From: Janibacter sp. Soil728
GTDB lineage: Bacteria > Actinomycetota > Actinomycetes > Actinomycetales > Dermatophilaceae
Length of the DNA: 64,000 nt
Reading direction: 5' to 3'
Assembly: GCF_001428305.1 (NCBI RefSeq)
Contig: NZ_LMRZ01000005.1
Location: forward strand, 62,001 to 126,000
The notes under the pieces are model-generated. The model was not told where the DNA came from. It saw nothing but the letters and a program-made list of their open reading frames with translations, and searched no databases. A program made the translations under genes and the position numbers. The first letter of the stretch is position 1; each line of letters opens with the position of its first letter. Below are positions 9,279 to 18,592 of this stretch, piece by piece.

Positions 9279-9329
9279 ATGACGAAGGGGGCGGAGCCGG
9301 CGATCAACCGGCTCCGCCCCCTTCGTCAT
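9279..9329. terminator. Bidirectional terminator, perfect 22-bp stem
   Basis: The arms at 9279-9300 and 9308-9329 are fully complementary with a 7-nt loop. The outer arms are an inverted pair of the GACGAAGGGGG motif. It lies between the convergent permease and parC genes. Confidence 0.9.
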
Positions 9330-9337
9330 GTCCGCTG

Positions 9338-9393
9338 ATGCGCACGACCTTGAGGAGATGCGAACCTCGGGCGCACGACCTTGAGGAGATGCG
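9338..9393. repeat. Two 23-bp direct repeats downstream of parC
   Basis: GCGCACGACCTTGAGGAGAT plus GCG occurs at 9340-9362 and again at 9371-9393, identical over 23 bp. Its core CGCACGACCTTGAGG recurs in the terminator at 23316-23349. Function unknown. Confidence 0.8.
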
Positions 9394-9400
9394 GGGAGGG

Positions 9401-11836
9401 TCAGAGGGAGCCGATGCCCCCGATGACGGCGCTGGCGGGGGTGCCGGAGCCATCGCGGCGGCCGTCGGCCTCGGGCAGGTTGACCGCGACGCCGTTGGGC
9501 TGGGAGGCCCGAGCACCAGCGCGACCCACCCAGGCCAGGACCAGCCCGTCCTCGCCCTTGAGGAAGCGGTGGGCCCGCATGCCAGAGGTCGCGCGGCCCT
9601 TGCTCGGGTACTCGTCGAAGGACGTGACCTTCCATGCGCCGGTGTCGGTCCCGGGCAGCGCGTCGGAGGAACCCGACACGGTCACGACGATGTTGTCGAA
9701 GTTGAGGTTGGCGGCGCCGAAGAAGATCACCTTGGCCCCGTCGGTCAGACGAATGCCGGCGATGCCACCACCGGAGCGGCCCTGTGGCCGGACGTCGCCG
9801 GCGGAGAAGTGCAGCAGGCTGGCGTGGTCGGTGACGAAGACCAGCTCCTCCTCGCCCGTGATCAGCTCGACCGCACCAACGACGCGGTCGCCGTCCTTGA
9901 GCGAGATCGCCTCCCAGGCGCTCCCCTTGGGGTAGTCGGTGCTCACGCGCTTGACGATCCCGTTGGCGGTGCCGAGAGCGAGGCCGGGGGAGCCGGTCGA
10001 CAGGCTCATCAGGGTGAGCGGGGACTCGCCGCCCGGCAGGTCCACATAGGCAGCCAGGGGTGCCCCACCTGAGAGGTTGGGCGCGCCGTTGGACGGCGGC
10101 AGGGTGGGCAGATCGAGGGCGCTCACCCGCACCACACGACCGGCCGAGGTGACGACCGCGACCTCGCCGCGGGCGGTCGTGCGGGTGGCGGCGACGATCG
10201 CGTCGTGCTTGGCCCGGCCCCCTTCGGTGCTCAGCGGCTCTGCGTCGCTGGTGCGGGCCAGCAGGCCGGTGCTCGACAGGAGCACCCAGCAGGGGTCGTC
10301 GGCGACCTCGAGCGGCGTGCTCGAGGCAGCAGGCTGCCCGGCCGACTCGAGCAGGACCGTGCGACGAGGATCGCCGTGCCGCTTGGCCACGTCGGCCAGC
10401 TCGGTCGAGATGAGCCGGGTGAGGACCTTGTCGTCGCCGAGGATCTCCTCGAGCGCGGCGATCTGCTCGAGCAGGTCGCTCTGTTCCTTCTCGAGCTCGA
10501 TCCGGGAGAACTTGGTCAGGCGCCGCAGCTGCAGGTCGAGGATGTAGGTCGCCTGTGGCTCGGAGAGGTCGAAGACCTCCCGCAGACGCTCGCGCGCGAT
10601 GTTGGCGTCGTCACTGGTGCGGATGACCTGGATGACCTCGTCGATGTCGACGATGGCGATGAGCAGGCCCTCGACGAGGTGCAGGCGCTCACGACGTTTG
10701 GCCAGGCGGTACTCGGTGCGCCGGCGCACGACGTCACGTCGGAAGTCGACGTAGACGGTGAGCAGCTCCTTGAGCCCCATCGTGCGCGGCTGCCCCTCGA
10801 CGAGCGCGACATTGTTGATGGAGAAGGAGTCCTCCATCGGGGTGAGCTTGTAGAGCTTGTCGAGAACCGCCTCGGGGTTGAAGCCGTTCTTGATCTCGAT
10901 GACCAGCTGCATGCCGGACTGGCGGTCGGTGAGGTCCTTGACGTCGGCGATGCCCTGCAGCTTCTTGGACTGCACCGCGTCCTTGATCTTCTCGATGACC
11001 TTCTCCGGGCCGACGAGGTAGGGCAGCTCGGTGACGATGATGCCCTGGCGCCGGGGAGAGACCTTCTCGATCCGCGTGGTCGCCCGGGTGCGGAAGCTGC
11101 CGCGACCGGTGAGGTAGGCATCGCGGATCCCGTCGAGGCCGACGATCCGACCGCCACCGGGCAGATCGGGGCCGGGTACGAACTTCATCAGGTCGTCCAG
11201 GCTGGCGTCTGGGTGGGTCAGCAGGTGACGGGCGGCGCCGACGACCTCGACGAGGTTGTGCGGCGGCATGTTGGTCGCCATGCCGACGGCGATACCCGTC
11301 GTTCCGTTGACCAGGAGGTTGGGATAGGCCGAAGGGAGGACCTCCGGCTGGAGCAGTTGGTCGTCGTAGTTGGGGACGAAGGGGACAGTGTCCTCGTCGA
11401 GGCCGGTCACCATGAGCAGCGCGGCCGGGGCCATGCGCGCCTCGGTGTAGCGGCTCGCGGCAGGCCCGTCGTCGAGCGAGCCGAAGTTGCCGTGCCCGTC
11501 GACCAGGGGCAGTCGCATCGAGAAGGGCTGGGCCAGACGCACGAGGGCGTCGTAGATGGCCGTGTCACCGTGCGGGTGGTACTTGCCCATGACCTCACCG
11601 ACGACGCGGGAGGACTTCACGTGGCCGCGCTCCGGTCGCAGGCCCATCTCGCTCATCGAGTAGAGGATCCGCCGGTGGACCGGCTTCAGGCCGTCGCGGG
11701 CGTCGGGCAGGGCCCGCGCGTGGATCACCGAGTAGCTGTACTCGAGGAAGGCATTGCGCATCTCGTCCGCGACATCGATGTCGACGATCCGCTCCGGGGC
11801 GTCGGGAGGGGGAGAGGCTGCGGTGCGGCGGGCCAT
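9401..11836 (-). CDS. parC: DNA topoisomerase IV subunit A (ParC / GyrA-type)
   Basis: An 811-residue DNA-cleaving subunit of type IIA topoisomerase. The winged-helix breakage domain shows [14 protein letters not shown], the quinolone-determining region [20 protein letters not shown] (Thr92 at the position of E. coli GyrA Ser83), and the catalytic tyrosine in SRYTEARM (Tyr130). The C-terminal domain is a beta-pinwheel without a clear GyrA-box, favouring topoisomerase IV over gyrase. The ATG at 11836 has GAGGAG about 12 nt upstream; an in-frame ATG at 11878 adds 14 poorly conserved residues. It converges on the permease and shares its terminator, and it diverges from the lysine acetyltransferase gene. 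Partner: ParE at 5562. Confidence 0.93.
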   Translation of the reverse strand: MARRTAASPPPDAPERIVDIDVADEMRNAFLEYSYSVIHARALPDARDGLKPVHRRILYSMSEMGLRPERGHVKSSRVVGEVMGKYHPHGDTAIYDALVRLAQPFSMRLPLVDGHGNFGSLDDGPAASRYTEARMAPAALLMVTGLDEDTVPFVPNYDDQLLQPEVLPSAYPNLLVNGTTGIAVGMATNMPPHNLVEVVGAARHLLTHPDASLDDLMKFVPGPDLPGGGRIVGLDGIRDAYLTGRGSFRTRATTRIEKVSPRRQGIIVTELPYLVGPEKVIEKIKDAVQSKKLQGIADVKDLTDRQSGMQLVIEIKNGFNPEAVLDKLYKLTPMEDSFSINNVALVEGQPRTMGLKELLTVYVDFRRDVVRRRTEYRLAKRRERLHLVEGLLIAIVDIDEVIQVIRTSDDANIARERLREVFDLSEPQATYILDLQLRRLTKFSRIELEKEQSDLLEQIAALEEILGDDKVLTRLISTELADVAKRHGDPRRTVLLESAGQPAASSTPLEVADDPCWVLLSSTGLLARTSDAEPLSTEGGRAKHDAIVAATRTTARGEVAVVTSAGRVVRVSALDLPTLPPSNGAPNLSGGAPLAAYVDLPGGESPLTLMSLSTGSPGLALGTANGIVKRVSTDYPKGSAWEAISLKDGDRVVGAVELITGEEELVFVTDHASLLHFSAGDVRPQGRSGGGIAGIRLTDGAKVIFFGAANLNFDNIVVTVSGSSDALPGTDTGAWKVTSFDEYPSKGRATSGMRAHRFLKGEDGLVLAWVGRAGARASQPNGVAVNLPEADGRRDGSGTPASAVIGGIGSL

Positions 11837-11958
11837 GCTGGCTGTGGACTCCTCGTGGGGGTGATGCTCTGAGCCCACCCATCCTCACCCCTGCGCCCCG
11901 TCGACGCCGGTACCGACACACGTGTCATCCCTCGGCGTGCAGGTGCGAGTTGGCGTGG

Positions 11959-11964
11959 CAGGAT
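11959..11964 (+). promoter_or_regulatory. Candidate -10 box (CAGGAT), leaderless start
   Basis: CAGGAT ends 7 nt before the ATG at 11972, with no ribosome binding site between. A GACAC-AC-GTGTC inverted repeat lies at 11915-11926, in the divergent promoter region shared with parC. Confidence 0.4.
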
Positions 11965-11971
11965 TGAGGAC

Positions 11972-14653
11972 ATGACGGACCTCCCACCGGGGTACCCGGT
12001 GCTGGCAGAGGCCGACGTCGTCCTGCGGGACGGGTCGGTCTGCAGACTGCGGCCGATCAAGCCCTCGGACGCTGAAGGGATTCGCAGATTCCACGCAGGC
12101 CAGTCGGACGAGTCGATCTACCTCCGCTTCTTCGCTCCGATGCGCACGCTCAGCGACCGTGACATCAAGCGCTTCACCGAGGTCGACTACCACGACCGGA
12201 TGGCCCTCGTGGCCACCATCGGTGACGACATCATCGGGATCGGCCGCTATGACCGGGTGAGCGAGCGCAGCGCCGAGGTCGCCTTCAACATCTCCGATCA
12301 TTACCACGGCAAGGGCATCGGTTCGGTCCTGCTGGAGCACCTCGCGGCCATTGCCAAGTCGCACGATCTCGCCGAGTTCGAGGCCGAGGTCCTGCCGCAC
12401 AACCGCAAGATGCTGTCGGTCTTCGCCGACGCCGGGTACCAGGTCAGCCGTCGTCTCGAGGACGGCGTCGTGACATTGCACTTCGCGATCGAGCCGACCG
12501 CGGAGTCGCTCTCGGTCCGCTTCGCCCGGGAGCACCGTGCCGAGTCGCAGAGCCTGCGAGCGCTGCTGCACCCGAGCTCGGTCGCCGTGGTCGGCGCCAG
12601 TCGGCGCGAGCGCGCCATCGGCCATCAGGTGCTCAAGCACATCGTCGATGGCGGTTTCACCGGGAGGGTGCACGCGGTCAACCCCGGTACGGACGAGATC
12701 CTCGGGGTGCCTGCGGTCGGGTCCATCGGCGAGATCGAAGGGGGCGTGGAGCTGGCCGTGATCGCGGTGCCCGCCGACCTGGTCACCCAGATCGTCGCCG
12801 AGTGCGCCGCGGCCGGGGTGCGGACGCTGCTCATCATCTCCTCCGGCTTCGCGGAGGTGGACGAGGAGGGCGCCCGACGGCAGCAGGAGGTCCTGCGCCT
12901 GGCCCGCGACCACGGGATGCGGATCCTGGGGCCCAACTCCTTCGGCCTGATCAACACCGATCCGGCAGTCAGCCTCAACGCGACCCTGACGTCGGGCATC
13001 CCCAAGCCGGGGTTCCTCGGCCTCTTCTCCCAGAGCGGTGCGCTGGCGATCGCCAACCTCGACTCCGCGGCCCGCCGCAACCTCGGGATCTCGGTCTTCG
13101 CCTCCGCCGGCAACCGGGTCGACGTCTCCGGCAACGACCTCATGCAGTACTGGGTCGAGGACGAGCGCACCCGGGCGGTCGGGCTCTATCTGGAGTCCAT
13201 GGGCAACCCGCGCAAGTTCTCCAGAGTGGCTCGCCACCTCGCCTCCAACAAGCCCGTCATCGTCGTCAAGCCCGCCTCGGCGAGCTACGGGGCGCCCCCT
13301 GGGCACAAGGTGCGCAAGCCCAAGGTCAAGCCGCACGCCTTCAGCGCGATGCTGGAGCAGGCCGGGGTCATCCACTGCGAAAACGTCCACCAGATGTTCG
13401 ACGTCGCCCAGCTGCTCGTCCACCAGCCACTCCCAGCCGGCCGCCGGGTCGCGATCGTCGGCAACTCCAGCCAGCTCGCGGCACTGTGCGCCGACAACGC
13501 CAACGAGCGCGGGCTCGAGGTGGTCCACGGTCCGGTGGCGGTGCCCACCGAGGCCAGCGCCATCGAGTTCCAGACCGCCGTGGATGCCGCTTTCGCCGAC
13601 GACGAGGTCGACTCGGTCATCGTCTGCTTCATCCCTCCCGTCGGAGCGCTCGACCAGGAGGTCGTCGAGGCACTGCGGCACGCAGCCTCGCGCTCGGACA
13701 AGCCCTGTGTCGCCACACTGCTGGGGATGCGGGGCGTCGACGACGGTGGTGACGCCGCCTTCCTCCACGAGACCGGCGACTTCGCCGACGACGTTCCCCG
13801 GCAGGCCGTGCCCCTCTACTCCATGCCCGAGGAGGCCATCCGAGCGCTCGCTGCCGCGACGGACTACGGGCAGTGGCGTGACAAGGACAAGGGCGAGACC
13901 GTCGTGCGCGAGGGGATCGACCGTTGGGCGGTCCGTGCCCTCCTCGACCGGGTGCTCGAGGAGGACCCGGAGGGGCGTGCGCTCACCACCGATGAGGCCC
14001 GCGAGCTGCTCGCTGCCTACGGGATCGACGTCTGGCCGCGCCACGAGGCCGCCACGGCAGACGAGGCGGTCGCGGCAGCCGACGCGGTCGGCTACCCCGT
14101 CGTCGTCAAGTCCCTCTCGCCGCTCGTGCGGGGCCAGGCGATGCTCGAGGGCATCCGGGTGGACCTGCACGATGCCCCGTCGGTGCGGGCAGCCTTCGAG
14201 GCTCTCGACCGGAGGCTGGCCCCGATGGACGCCAACTACTTCGTCGTCCAGCGGATGGCGGGGCCCGGCGTCTCCACGGTGCTCTCCACGATCGAGGACC
14301 CGCTCTTCGGCCCGGTGGTCTCCTTCAGCATCGCCGGTGCACCGACCAAGCTGCTCGACGACATCGCCTACCGGATCCCGCCACTCACCGATGTCGACGT
14401 GCGTGAGCTCGTCGAAGGGATCAAGCTGTCGCCGCTGCTCACCGGGCACGATGGCGCGGCGCCGGTCGACCGGGCCGCGATCGAGGATGTGCTCGGGCGG
14501 CTGTCGATCATGTCCGACGACTTCCTCGAGCTGTCCTCCGTGGAGCTCAACCCGGTGATCGCTCACGTGAGCGGGGTGACGGTCCTCGGGGCCGACGTCA
14601 TGATCACTCCCGCGACCCGGCGCATCGACACCGACGCGCGGAGCCTGACCTGA
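11972..14653 (+). CDS. GNAT acetyltransferase fused to acyl-CoA-synthetase-like domains (Pat-type protein lysine acetyltransferase)
   Basis: An 893-residue fusion. Residues about 10-170 form a GNAT domain (acetyl-CoA loop region FNISDHYHGKGIGSVLLEHL). The CoA-binding domain follows (residues ~195-310, SVAVVGASRRERAIG), then succinyl-CoA-ligase-like flavodoxin domains, and an ATP-grasp domain (from ~residue 680, YPVVVKSLSPLV). This GNAT-first order matches the Streptomyces PatA arrangement, reversed relative to enterobacterial Pat. The SHTGALAG phosphohistidine motif of active ADP-forming synthetases is not visible, so the synthetase part is more likely a sensor than a catalyst (inference). 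Pat enzymes acetylate and inactivate acyl-CoA synthetases. The gene diverges from parC and is followed 20 nt later by DUF5998. Confidence 0.87.
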   Translation: MTDLPPGYPVLAEADVVLRDGSVCRLRPIKPSDAEGIRRFHAGQSDESIYLRFFAPMRTLSDRDIKRFTEVDYHDRMALVATIGDDIIGIGRYDRVSERSAEVAFNISDHYHGKGIGSVLLEHLAAIAKSHDLAEFEAEVLPHNRKMLSVFADAGYQVSRRLEDGVVTLHFAIEPTAESLSVRFAREHRAESQSLRALLHPSSVAVVGASRRERAIGHQVLKHIVDGGFTGRVHAVNPGTDEILGVPAVGSIGEIEGGVELAVIAVPADLVTQIVAECAAAGVRTLLIISSGFAEVDEEGARRQQEVLRLARDHGMRILGPNSFGLINTDPAVSLNATLTSGIPKPGFLGLFSQSGALAIANLDSAARRNLGISVFASAGNRVDVSGNDLMQYWVEDERTRAVGLYLESMGNPRKFSRVARHLASNKPVIVVKPASASYGAPPGHKVRKPKVKPHAFSAMLEQAGVIHCENVHQMFDVAQLLVHQPLPAGRRVAIVGNSSQLAALCADNANERGLEVVHGPVAVPTEASAIEFQTAVDAAFADDEVDSVIVCFIPPVGALDQEVVEALRHAASRSDKPCVATLLGMRGVDDGGDAAFLHETGDFADDVPRQAVPLYSMPEEAIRALAAATDYGQWRDKDKGETVVREGIDRWAVRALLDRVLEEDPEGRALTTDEARELLAAYGIDVWPRHEAATADEAVAAADAVGYPVVVKSLSPLVRGQAMLEGIRVDLHDAPSVRAAFEALDRRLAPMDANYFVVQRMAGPGVSTVLSTIEDPLFGPVVSFSIAGAPTKLLDDIAYRIPPLTDVDVRELVEGIKLSPLLTGHDGAAPVDRAAIEDVLGRLSIMSDDFLELSSVELNPVIAHVSGVTVLGADVMITPATRRIDTDARSLT

Positions 14654-14661
14654 GGCTGGGG

Positions 14662-14667
14662 CACAAT
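14662..14667 (+). promoter_or_regulatory. Candidate -10 box (CACAAT), leaderless start
   Basis: CACAAT ends 6 nt before the ATG at 14674 and there is no Shine-Dalgarno sequence. Confidence 0.4.
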
Positions 14668-14673
14668 GGCGGG

Positions 14674-15270
14674 ATGCCCGCACCTGCTGACCTCACGGCG
14701 ATCACCCTGCCGCCGGCCCTCACCGCCGACATCGAGAGGGCCGGCTACTACCCGGCGCTCGTGGCCGATGTCATCAAGGCGGCGGTCGGCGCCGAGGACG
14801 TGCACGGGCATCTCGTGCACCAGGAGACGACCTTCGACCAGGACACCGTTCGTCGACACATCACCGTCTTCGCCCGTACGACCACGCGCCTGGTCGTGGC
14901 GCACGCCGACGACTACCCGGACCACTTCTCGGGTGCGCAGGAGATCGCCACGGCCACGACCGAGTGCATCCCGCTGTCCAACGTTCGCGGCGTCATGCTC
15001 ACCCACGTCGTCGGCGACCCCTCGTCGTACGTGCCCGGGTCCCTGGGCCGCGAGCTGACGCTCACGGTCGGCTGGGGCGCGGTCAGCCGGGTCGACCTCC
15101 TGCCCGCCCAGTGCAACGACCCCGAGTGCGACGGCGGCGACCACGGCTACGAGGGCACGGTCACCAGTGACGACATCGCCCTGCGCATCAGCGCCGAGGC
15201 CGAGGGACGGACCGCGCTCGACCGAGCCATCGAGTTCGCCCGGGACCTCTCGGCGAGCATCGGGCACTGA
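14674..15270 (+). CDS. DUF5998 family protein
   Basis: A 198-residue soluble protein of a conserved actinobacterial family (DUF5998), function unknown. Visible features are an N-terminal helical segment (LPPALTADIERAGYYPALV), a phosphodiesterase-adjacent context, and a cysteine pair in CNDPECDGGDHGY (residues ~147-159) that could bind a metal. There is no signal peptide or membrane segment. The start at 14674 is supported by a CACAAT -10 box 6 nt upstream. The next gene starts 8 nt after the stop, and thymidine kinase follows, so the three are probably one operon. Confidence 0.82.
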   Translation: MPAPADLTAITLPPALTADIERAGYYPALVADVIKAAVGAEDVHGHLVHQETTFDQDTVRRHITVFARTTTRLVVAHADDYPDHFSGAQEIATATTECIPLSNVRGVMLTHVVGDPSSYVPGSLGRELTLTVGWGAVSRVDLLPAQCNDPECDGGDHGYEGTVTSDDIALRISAEAEGRTALDRAIEFARDLSASIGH

Positions 15271-15277
15271 CCCGCTG

Positions 15278-16438
15278 ATGGCGCACCACGGCAACCAGCC
15301 CGCCACCCTCCTGCCGGCGACCCCTCGGCTGGACCGTCTGCTGCCAGCTGTGGCCACCAGCCTGGGCGTCCCCGGGCTGACTCGCGGTACGGACCGCGAC
15401 CTTCGTCCGGCGCGCCGCACCGTCGTCGTCCTCGTGGACGGCCTGGGAGCCCAGCTGCTGGCGCGCCGCGGCGGGCATGCCCCCTTCCTGCGGCGTCTGC
15501 TGCAGGACCCCGAGGCCGCGGTGACGATCGACTGTGGGTTCCCCTCGACCACCGCGACCTCGATGGGCAGCTTCGGCACCGGGTCGCTCGCCGGCGCTCA
15601 CGGTCTCGTCGGGTACGAGGCCTACGACCCCGACACGGACACCGTCTTCAACGAGCTGTCCTGGGAGGACGGTCCGGCGCCGCACCAGTGGCAGCCGGCC
15701 CCGACCGTCTTCGAGGCGGCAGCGGACCACGGGGTGACGGTCACCCGGATCGGCCCCGGCTTCTTCGACGGTTCAGGCCTGACCGAGGCGGCTCTGCGCG
15801 GCGGCCGCTTCATCGCGGCCAAGAGCCTGGCGGCGAGGGTAGACGCGACGATCACCGCCGTGCGCGCGCAGCCGCGCTCGCTGGTCTACCTCTACTGGGG
15901 TGATGTCGACAAGATCGGGCACGTCCACGGCTGTGACTCCCACGAGTGGGTGGCCGAGCTCGAGGAGGTGGACGCGCAGCTGGCCAGGTTGGCCGACCTG
16001 CTGCCTGCCGACACCTCCCTGCACATCACGGCCGACCACGGCATGGTCGACGTCCCGATCGCTGCTCGGCCGGACATCGCCGAGGACGCCGAGCTCGACA
16101 CCGGGATCCGCCACGTCTCGGGCGAACCTCGGTGCGTCCAGCTGCACGTGCAGCCGGGTGCGCTCGACGACGTCCTGGCGACCTGGCGGGGCCGGCTCGG
16201 GGAGGAGGCCCTGATCGTCACGCGGGAGGAAGCCATCTCGGCGGGCTGGTTCGGGACGGTCAGCGAGACGGTGCGGCCCCGCATCGGCGACGTCATCGCC
16301 GCGATGACCGGACCGATCGCCGTCCAGGACTCGCGCCGTCACCGGCCCGAGCTGCGGGCCCTCATCGGGGTGCACGGCTCGATCACCGCCGACGAGGTGG
16401 CGATCCCGTGGCTGACCTTGTCCGCGCGGGAGCAGTGA
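15278..16438 (+). CDS. Alkaline-phosphatase-superfamily phosphodiesterase / nucleotide pyrophosphatase
   Basis: A 386-residue enzyme of the type I phosphodiesterase/nucleotide pyrophosphatase family (PF01663-like). Two-metal ligands are visible in order: Asp in VVVLVDGLG (residues ~47-55), the Thr nucleophile in FPSTTATSMG, DVDKIGHVHG with Asp and His, and ITADHGMVDV near residue 250. No signal peptide is seen, so it is probably cytoplasmic. It hydrolyses phosphodiester or pyrophosphate bonds, but the substrate is unknown. It starts 8 nt after DUF5998, and its stop is one base before the thymidine kinase start. A role in nucleotide metabolism is suggested by that neighbour only. Confidence 0.86.
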   Translation: MAHHGNQPATLLPATPRLDRLLPAVATSLGVPGLTRGTDRDLRPARRTVVVLVDGLGAQLLARRGGHAPFLRRLLQDPEAAVTIDCGFPSTTATSMGSFGTGSLAGAHGLVGYEAYDPDTDTVFNELSWEDGPAPHQWQPAPTVFEAAADHGVTVTRIGPGFFDGSGLTEAALRGGRFIAAKSLAARVDATITAVRAQPRSLVYLYWGDVDKIGHVHGCDSHEWVAELEEVDAQLARLADLLPADTSLHITADHGMVDVPIAARPDIAEDAELDTGIRHVSGEPRCVQLHVQPGALDDVLATWRGRLGEEALIVTREEAISAGWFGTVSETVRPRIGDVIAAMTGPIAVQDSRRHRPELRALIGVHGSITADEVAIPWLTLSAREQ

Positions 16439-16439
16439 C

Positions 16440-17120
16440 GTGGCCGAGCTGAGCTTCTTCGCCGGGACGATGGACTGCGGCAAGTCCACGCTCGCCCTGC
16501 AGATGGACCACAACCACCGGGCGCGTGGGCAGGTCGGCATCATCTTCACCCGCCTCGACCGCTCCGGCGAGGCGGTGCTGTCCTCACGCCTGGGGCTCGA
16601 GACACCCGCGGTCGAGGTCGCACAGGACCGAGACCTGTGGGACACCGTCGTCGCCCAGCTGACCGCCGGCGGTCGGGTGGACTACCTCATCTGCGACGAG
16701 GCGCAGTTCTACACGCCCGAGCAGGTCGAGCAGCTCGCGCGCATCGTCGACGAGCTGGACATCGAGGTCTTCGCCTTCGGGATCACGAGCGACTTCCGCA
16801 CCGAGCTCTTCCCGGGGAGCCGGCGCCTCATCGAGCTCGCCGATCGCACCCAGGTCCTGCAGGTCTCCGCGCTGTGCTGGTGCGGTCGTCGAGCCACGCA
16901 CAACGCCCGCGTGGTCGACGGCGTCATGGTCGTCGAGGGCGAGCAGGTCGTCGTCGGGGACACGGCCGACCCCACGCACGAGAGCGAGGTCGAGTACGAG
17001 GTGCTCTGCCGCCGCCACCACATGCGGCGGATGAACTCACGCGCCGCCCAGGCAGCGGCGTTGTCGGCCGACGTCCTGCCCTTCGACCTCGACGCCTGCC
17101 CGGTTCCGCCACCGGCCTGA
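16440..17120 (+). CDS. tdk: Thymidine kinase
   Basis: A 226-residue type II thymidine kinase that salvages thymidine to dTMP. It has the P-loop GTMDCGKST (residues ~8-16), the DEAQF motif with the catalytic glutamate, the lasso region (GSRRLIELAD), and a four-ligand zinc site (CWCG and CRRHH). Length is near the family's usual 190-220 residues with a slightly long C terminus. The GTG start at 16440 follows the previous stop by one base, implying translational coupling. The convergent neighbour is sepH, 39 bp away, with a single GACGAAGGGGG motif in the gap but no hairpin. Confidence 0.94.
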   Translation: MAELSFFAGTMDCGKSTLALQMDHNHRARGQVGIIFTRLDRSGEAVLSSRLGLETPAVEVAQDRDLWDTVVAQLTAGGRVDYLICDEAQFYTPEQVEQLARIVDELDIEVFAFGITSDFRTELFPGSRRLIELADRTQVLQVSALCWCGRRATHNARVVDGVMVVEGEQVVVGDTADPTHESEVEYEVLCRRHHMRRMNSRAAQAAALSADVLPFDLDACPVPPPA

Positions 17121-17159
17121 CCCACACGTGCGGCCACCCGTCGCGGAGGACGAAGGGGG

Positions 17160-18497
17160 TCAGTCCCGAGTGGTCCCGAACATCACGTCGTCCCAGCTGG
17201 GCACCTTGGCCCGGCCCTTGCGGCCACCGCGCCCCTTGGCGCCAGCCTCGGTGTCGGCGGTCTCCGTGCTTGCTTCTGCCGCGTCGGCGGTCTGCGTGCC
17301 GGCGCGGTCGCCGTCAGGCTTCGCCGTCTCGGACTCGTCCTTGCCCTGGCCGGACTCGACGGCCTTCGTCGGCTCCGGCACCTGAGTCGGGTCGGGCCGG
17401 TCGGCAGCGTCGGTCATGTCGGCGGACTCCTCCTGCGTGTCGACCGGGTCCGCGTCGGGCTCGTGCTCGGCCTTCATCTCCGCGGCCGGAGCGGCCGTGG
17501 TGCTCTGCTGAGTCCCACCCGTGCCGGTTTCGCTCGTGGCGGCGTCATCAGACATCAGCTCGGGCTTGGACGTGGCGGGCTTGGGCGTGGCGGGCTCGGA
17601 CGTGGGTGCAGCGGTCGCTGCAGCAGCCTTGGGCGTGGCGGACGATTTGTCGCGAGGCTTCTCGTCCTGCGGGTGCGTCCCGCTTGCCGGCGGCGGCAGC
17701 TCGTCCAGCGGCAGCTCGTCCTCGGTCACGGGAGGCGTCGGGTCGGAGCCACGGCCCTTGCGTCGCCCGCCGCGCCGGCGGTTCTTGGCGCCGGAGTGCT
17801 CGCGCATGGAGTTGATGAGGTCGTCGGTGTTGGCGCGCGTGGCGCGCTCGACCTTGGTCTCCTCGACCTCGACGTCGAAGACGGCCGTGGGGCGGTGCAC
17901 GCCGACGGGCACCGGCCCGGCCGGGGTGTCTGCCTCGGAGAGCCACTTGGCCTCGTCGTTCTTGGCGACGACGCTCATGCCGGCCATGTCGAACCACCAG
18001 GTGGCCGTGCGCTCGCGGCCACCGGCAGCGAAGATCGCCGAGACGCTCCACTGACCCTCAGGGTCGCGGTAGGCGTCCCACGCGACGGAGGAGGGCTCGA
18101 CGCCGCGGCCGGTGAGCCGGGTCGCGGCGCGTTGCGCCAAGGTCTCGGGAGAGCCGGCCTGGTTGGTGCCGCGCATGCGCACGGTCTGGGCCCGGCTGGC
18201 GATGTGCTCGCGCTCGGCGATCACCGGTCCCTCGAAGCGAGCGATCTTGTCCAGGTCCCACCCGGTGCGGGCAGCGACCTCTTCCGCGCTGGCACCGGCA
18301 CGGATCATGGCCTGCACCTCACGCGGTCGCACATCGTTGTCGATGGCGATCTGCAGCTGCCCGAGCCGGGGGCGGTCGCGCCGGGCTGCAGCGCGCAATG
18401 GTTCGTCGATCCGCAGGCGGTACTCCTCGCCGGCGTCGTCGGTGACAACGAGGTGCTCGCCGTCGTCGTGCACACCGATGAGTCGCAGGTCGCGCAT
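17160..18497 (-). CDS. sepH: Cell-division protein SepH (DUF3071)
   Basis: A 445-residue SepH protein, which in Streptomyces and mycobacteria binds FtsZ and stimulates its assembly. The N-terminal DUF3071 domain (residues 1-~165) starts with MRDLRLIGVHDDGEHLVV and includes the helix-turn-helix-like VQAMIRAGASAEEVAARTGW. From about residue 240 the protein is low-complexity: a basic patch (NRRRGGRRKGRG) and then a long acidic, Ala/Thr/Ser/Pro-rich linker, ending in a conserved basic tail with WDDVMFGT. The ATG at 18497 has AGAGGG upstream; a TTG directly before it is less likely. It diverges from ferrochelatase across 95 bp. Confidence 0.92.
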   Translation of the reverse strand: MRDLRLIGVHDDGEHLVVTDDAGEEYRLRIDEPLRAAARRDRPRLGQLQIAIDNDVRPREVQAMIRAGASAEEVAARTGWDLDKIARFEGPVIAEREHIASRAQTVRMRGTNQAGSPETLAQRAATRLTGRGVEPSSVAWDAYRDPEGQWSVSAIFAAGGRERTATWWFDMAGMSVVAKNDEAKWLSEADTPAGPVPVGVHRPTAVFDVEVEETKVERATRANTDDLINSMREHSGAKNRRRGGRRKGRGSDPTPPVTEDELPLDELPPPASGTHPQDEKPRDKSSATPKAAAATAAPTSEPATPKPATSKPELMSDDAATSETGTGGTQQSTTAAPAAEMKAEHEPDADPVDTQEESADMTDAADRPDPTQVPEPTKAVESGQGKDESETAKPDGDRAGTQTADAAEASTETADTEAGAKGRGGRKGRAKVPSWDDVMFGTTRD

Positions 18498-18580
18498 CAA
18501 CTATCCCTCTCGTCCAGCATGGCTCCAGTCAGACTCTGCCATCTGCTCGGCCCGATCCGGGGACGTACACGCCGCGGCGA

Positions 18581-18586
18581 TACCTT
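18581..18586 (+). promoter_or_regulatory. Candidate -10 box (TACCTT), leaderless start
   Basis: TACCTT ends 6 nt before the ferrochelatase ATG at 18593, without a ribosome binding site. Confidence 0.45.
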
Positions 18587-18592
18587 GTCTTC

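Noticed and set aside
5985-9635. Long minus-strand open frame of about 1,200 codons
   Set aside because: It lies antisense to parE and the permease, encodes Asp/Glu/Gly/Arg-rich sequence without domains, and is a GC-rich shadow.
11885-14683. Long minus-strand frame opposite the acetyltransferase fusion
   Set aside because: Antisense shadow of a well-supported gene with biased low-complexity composition.
17121-17159. Terminator between thymidine kinase and sepH
   Set aside because: Only one arm of the GACGAAGGGGG motif is present and no hairpin is found.
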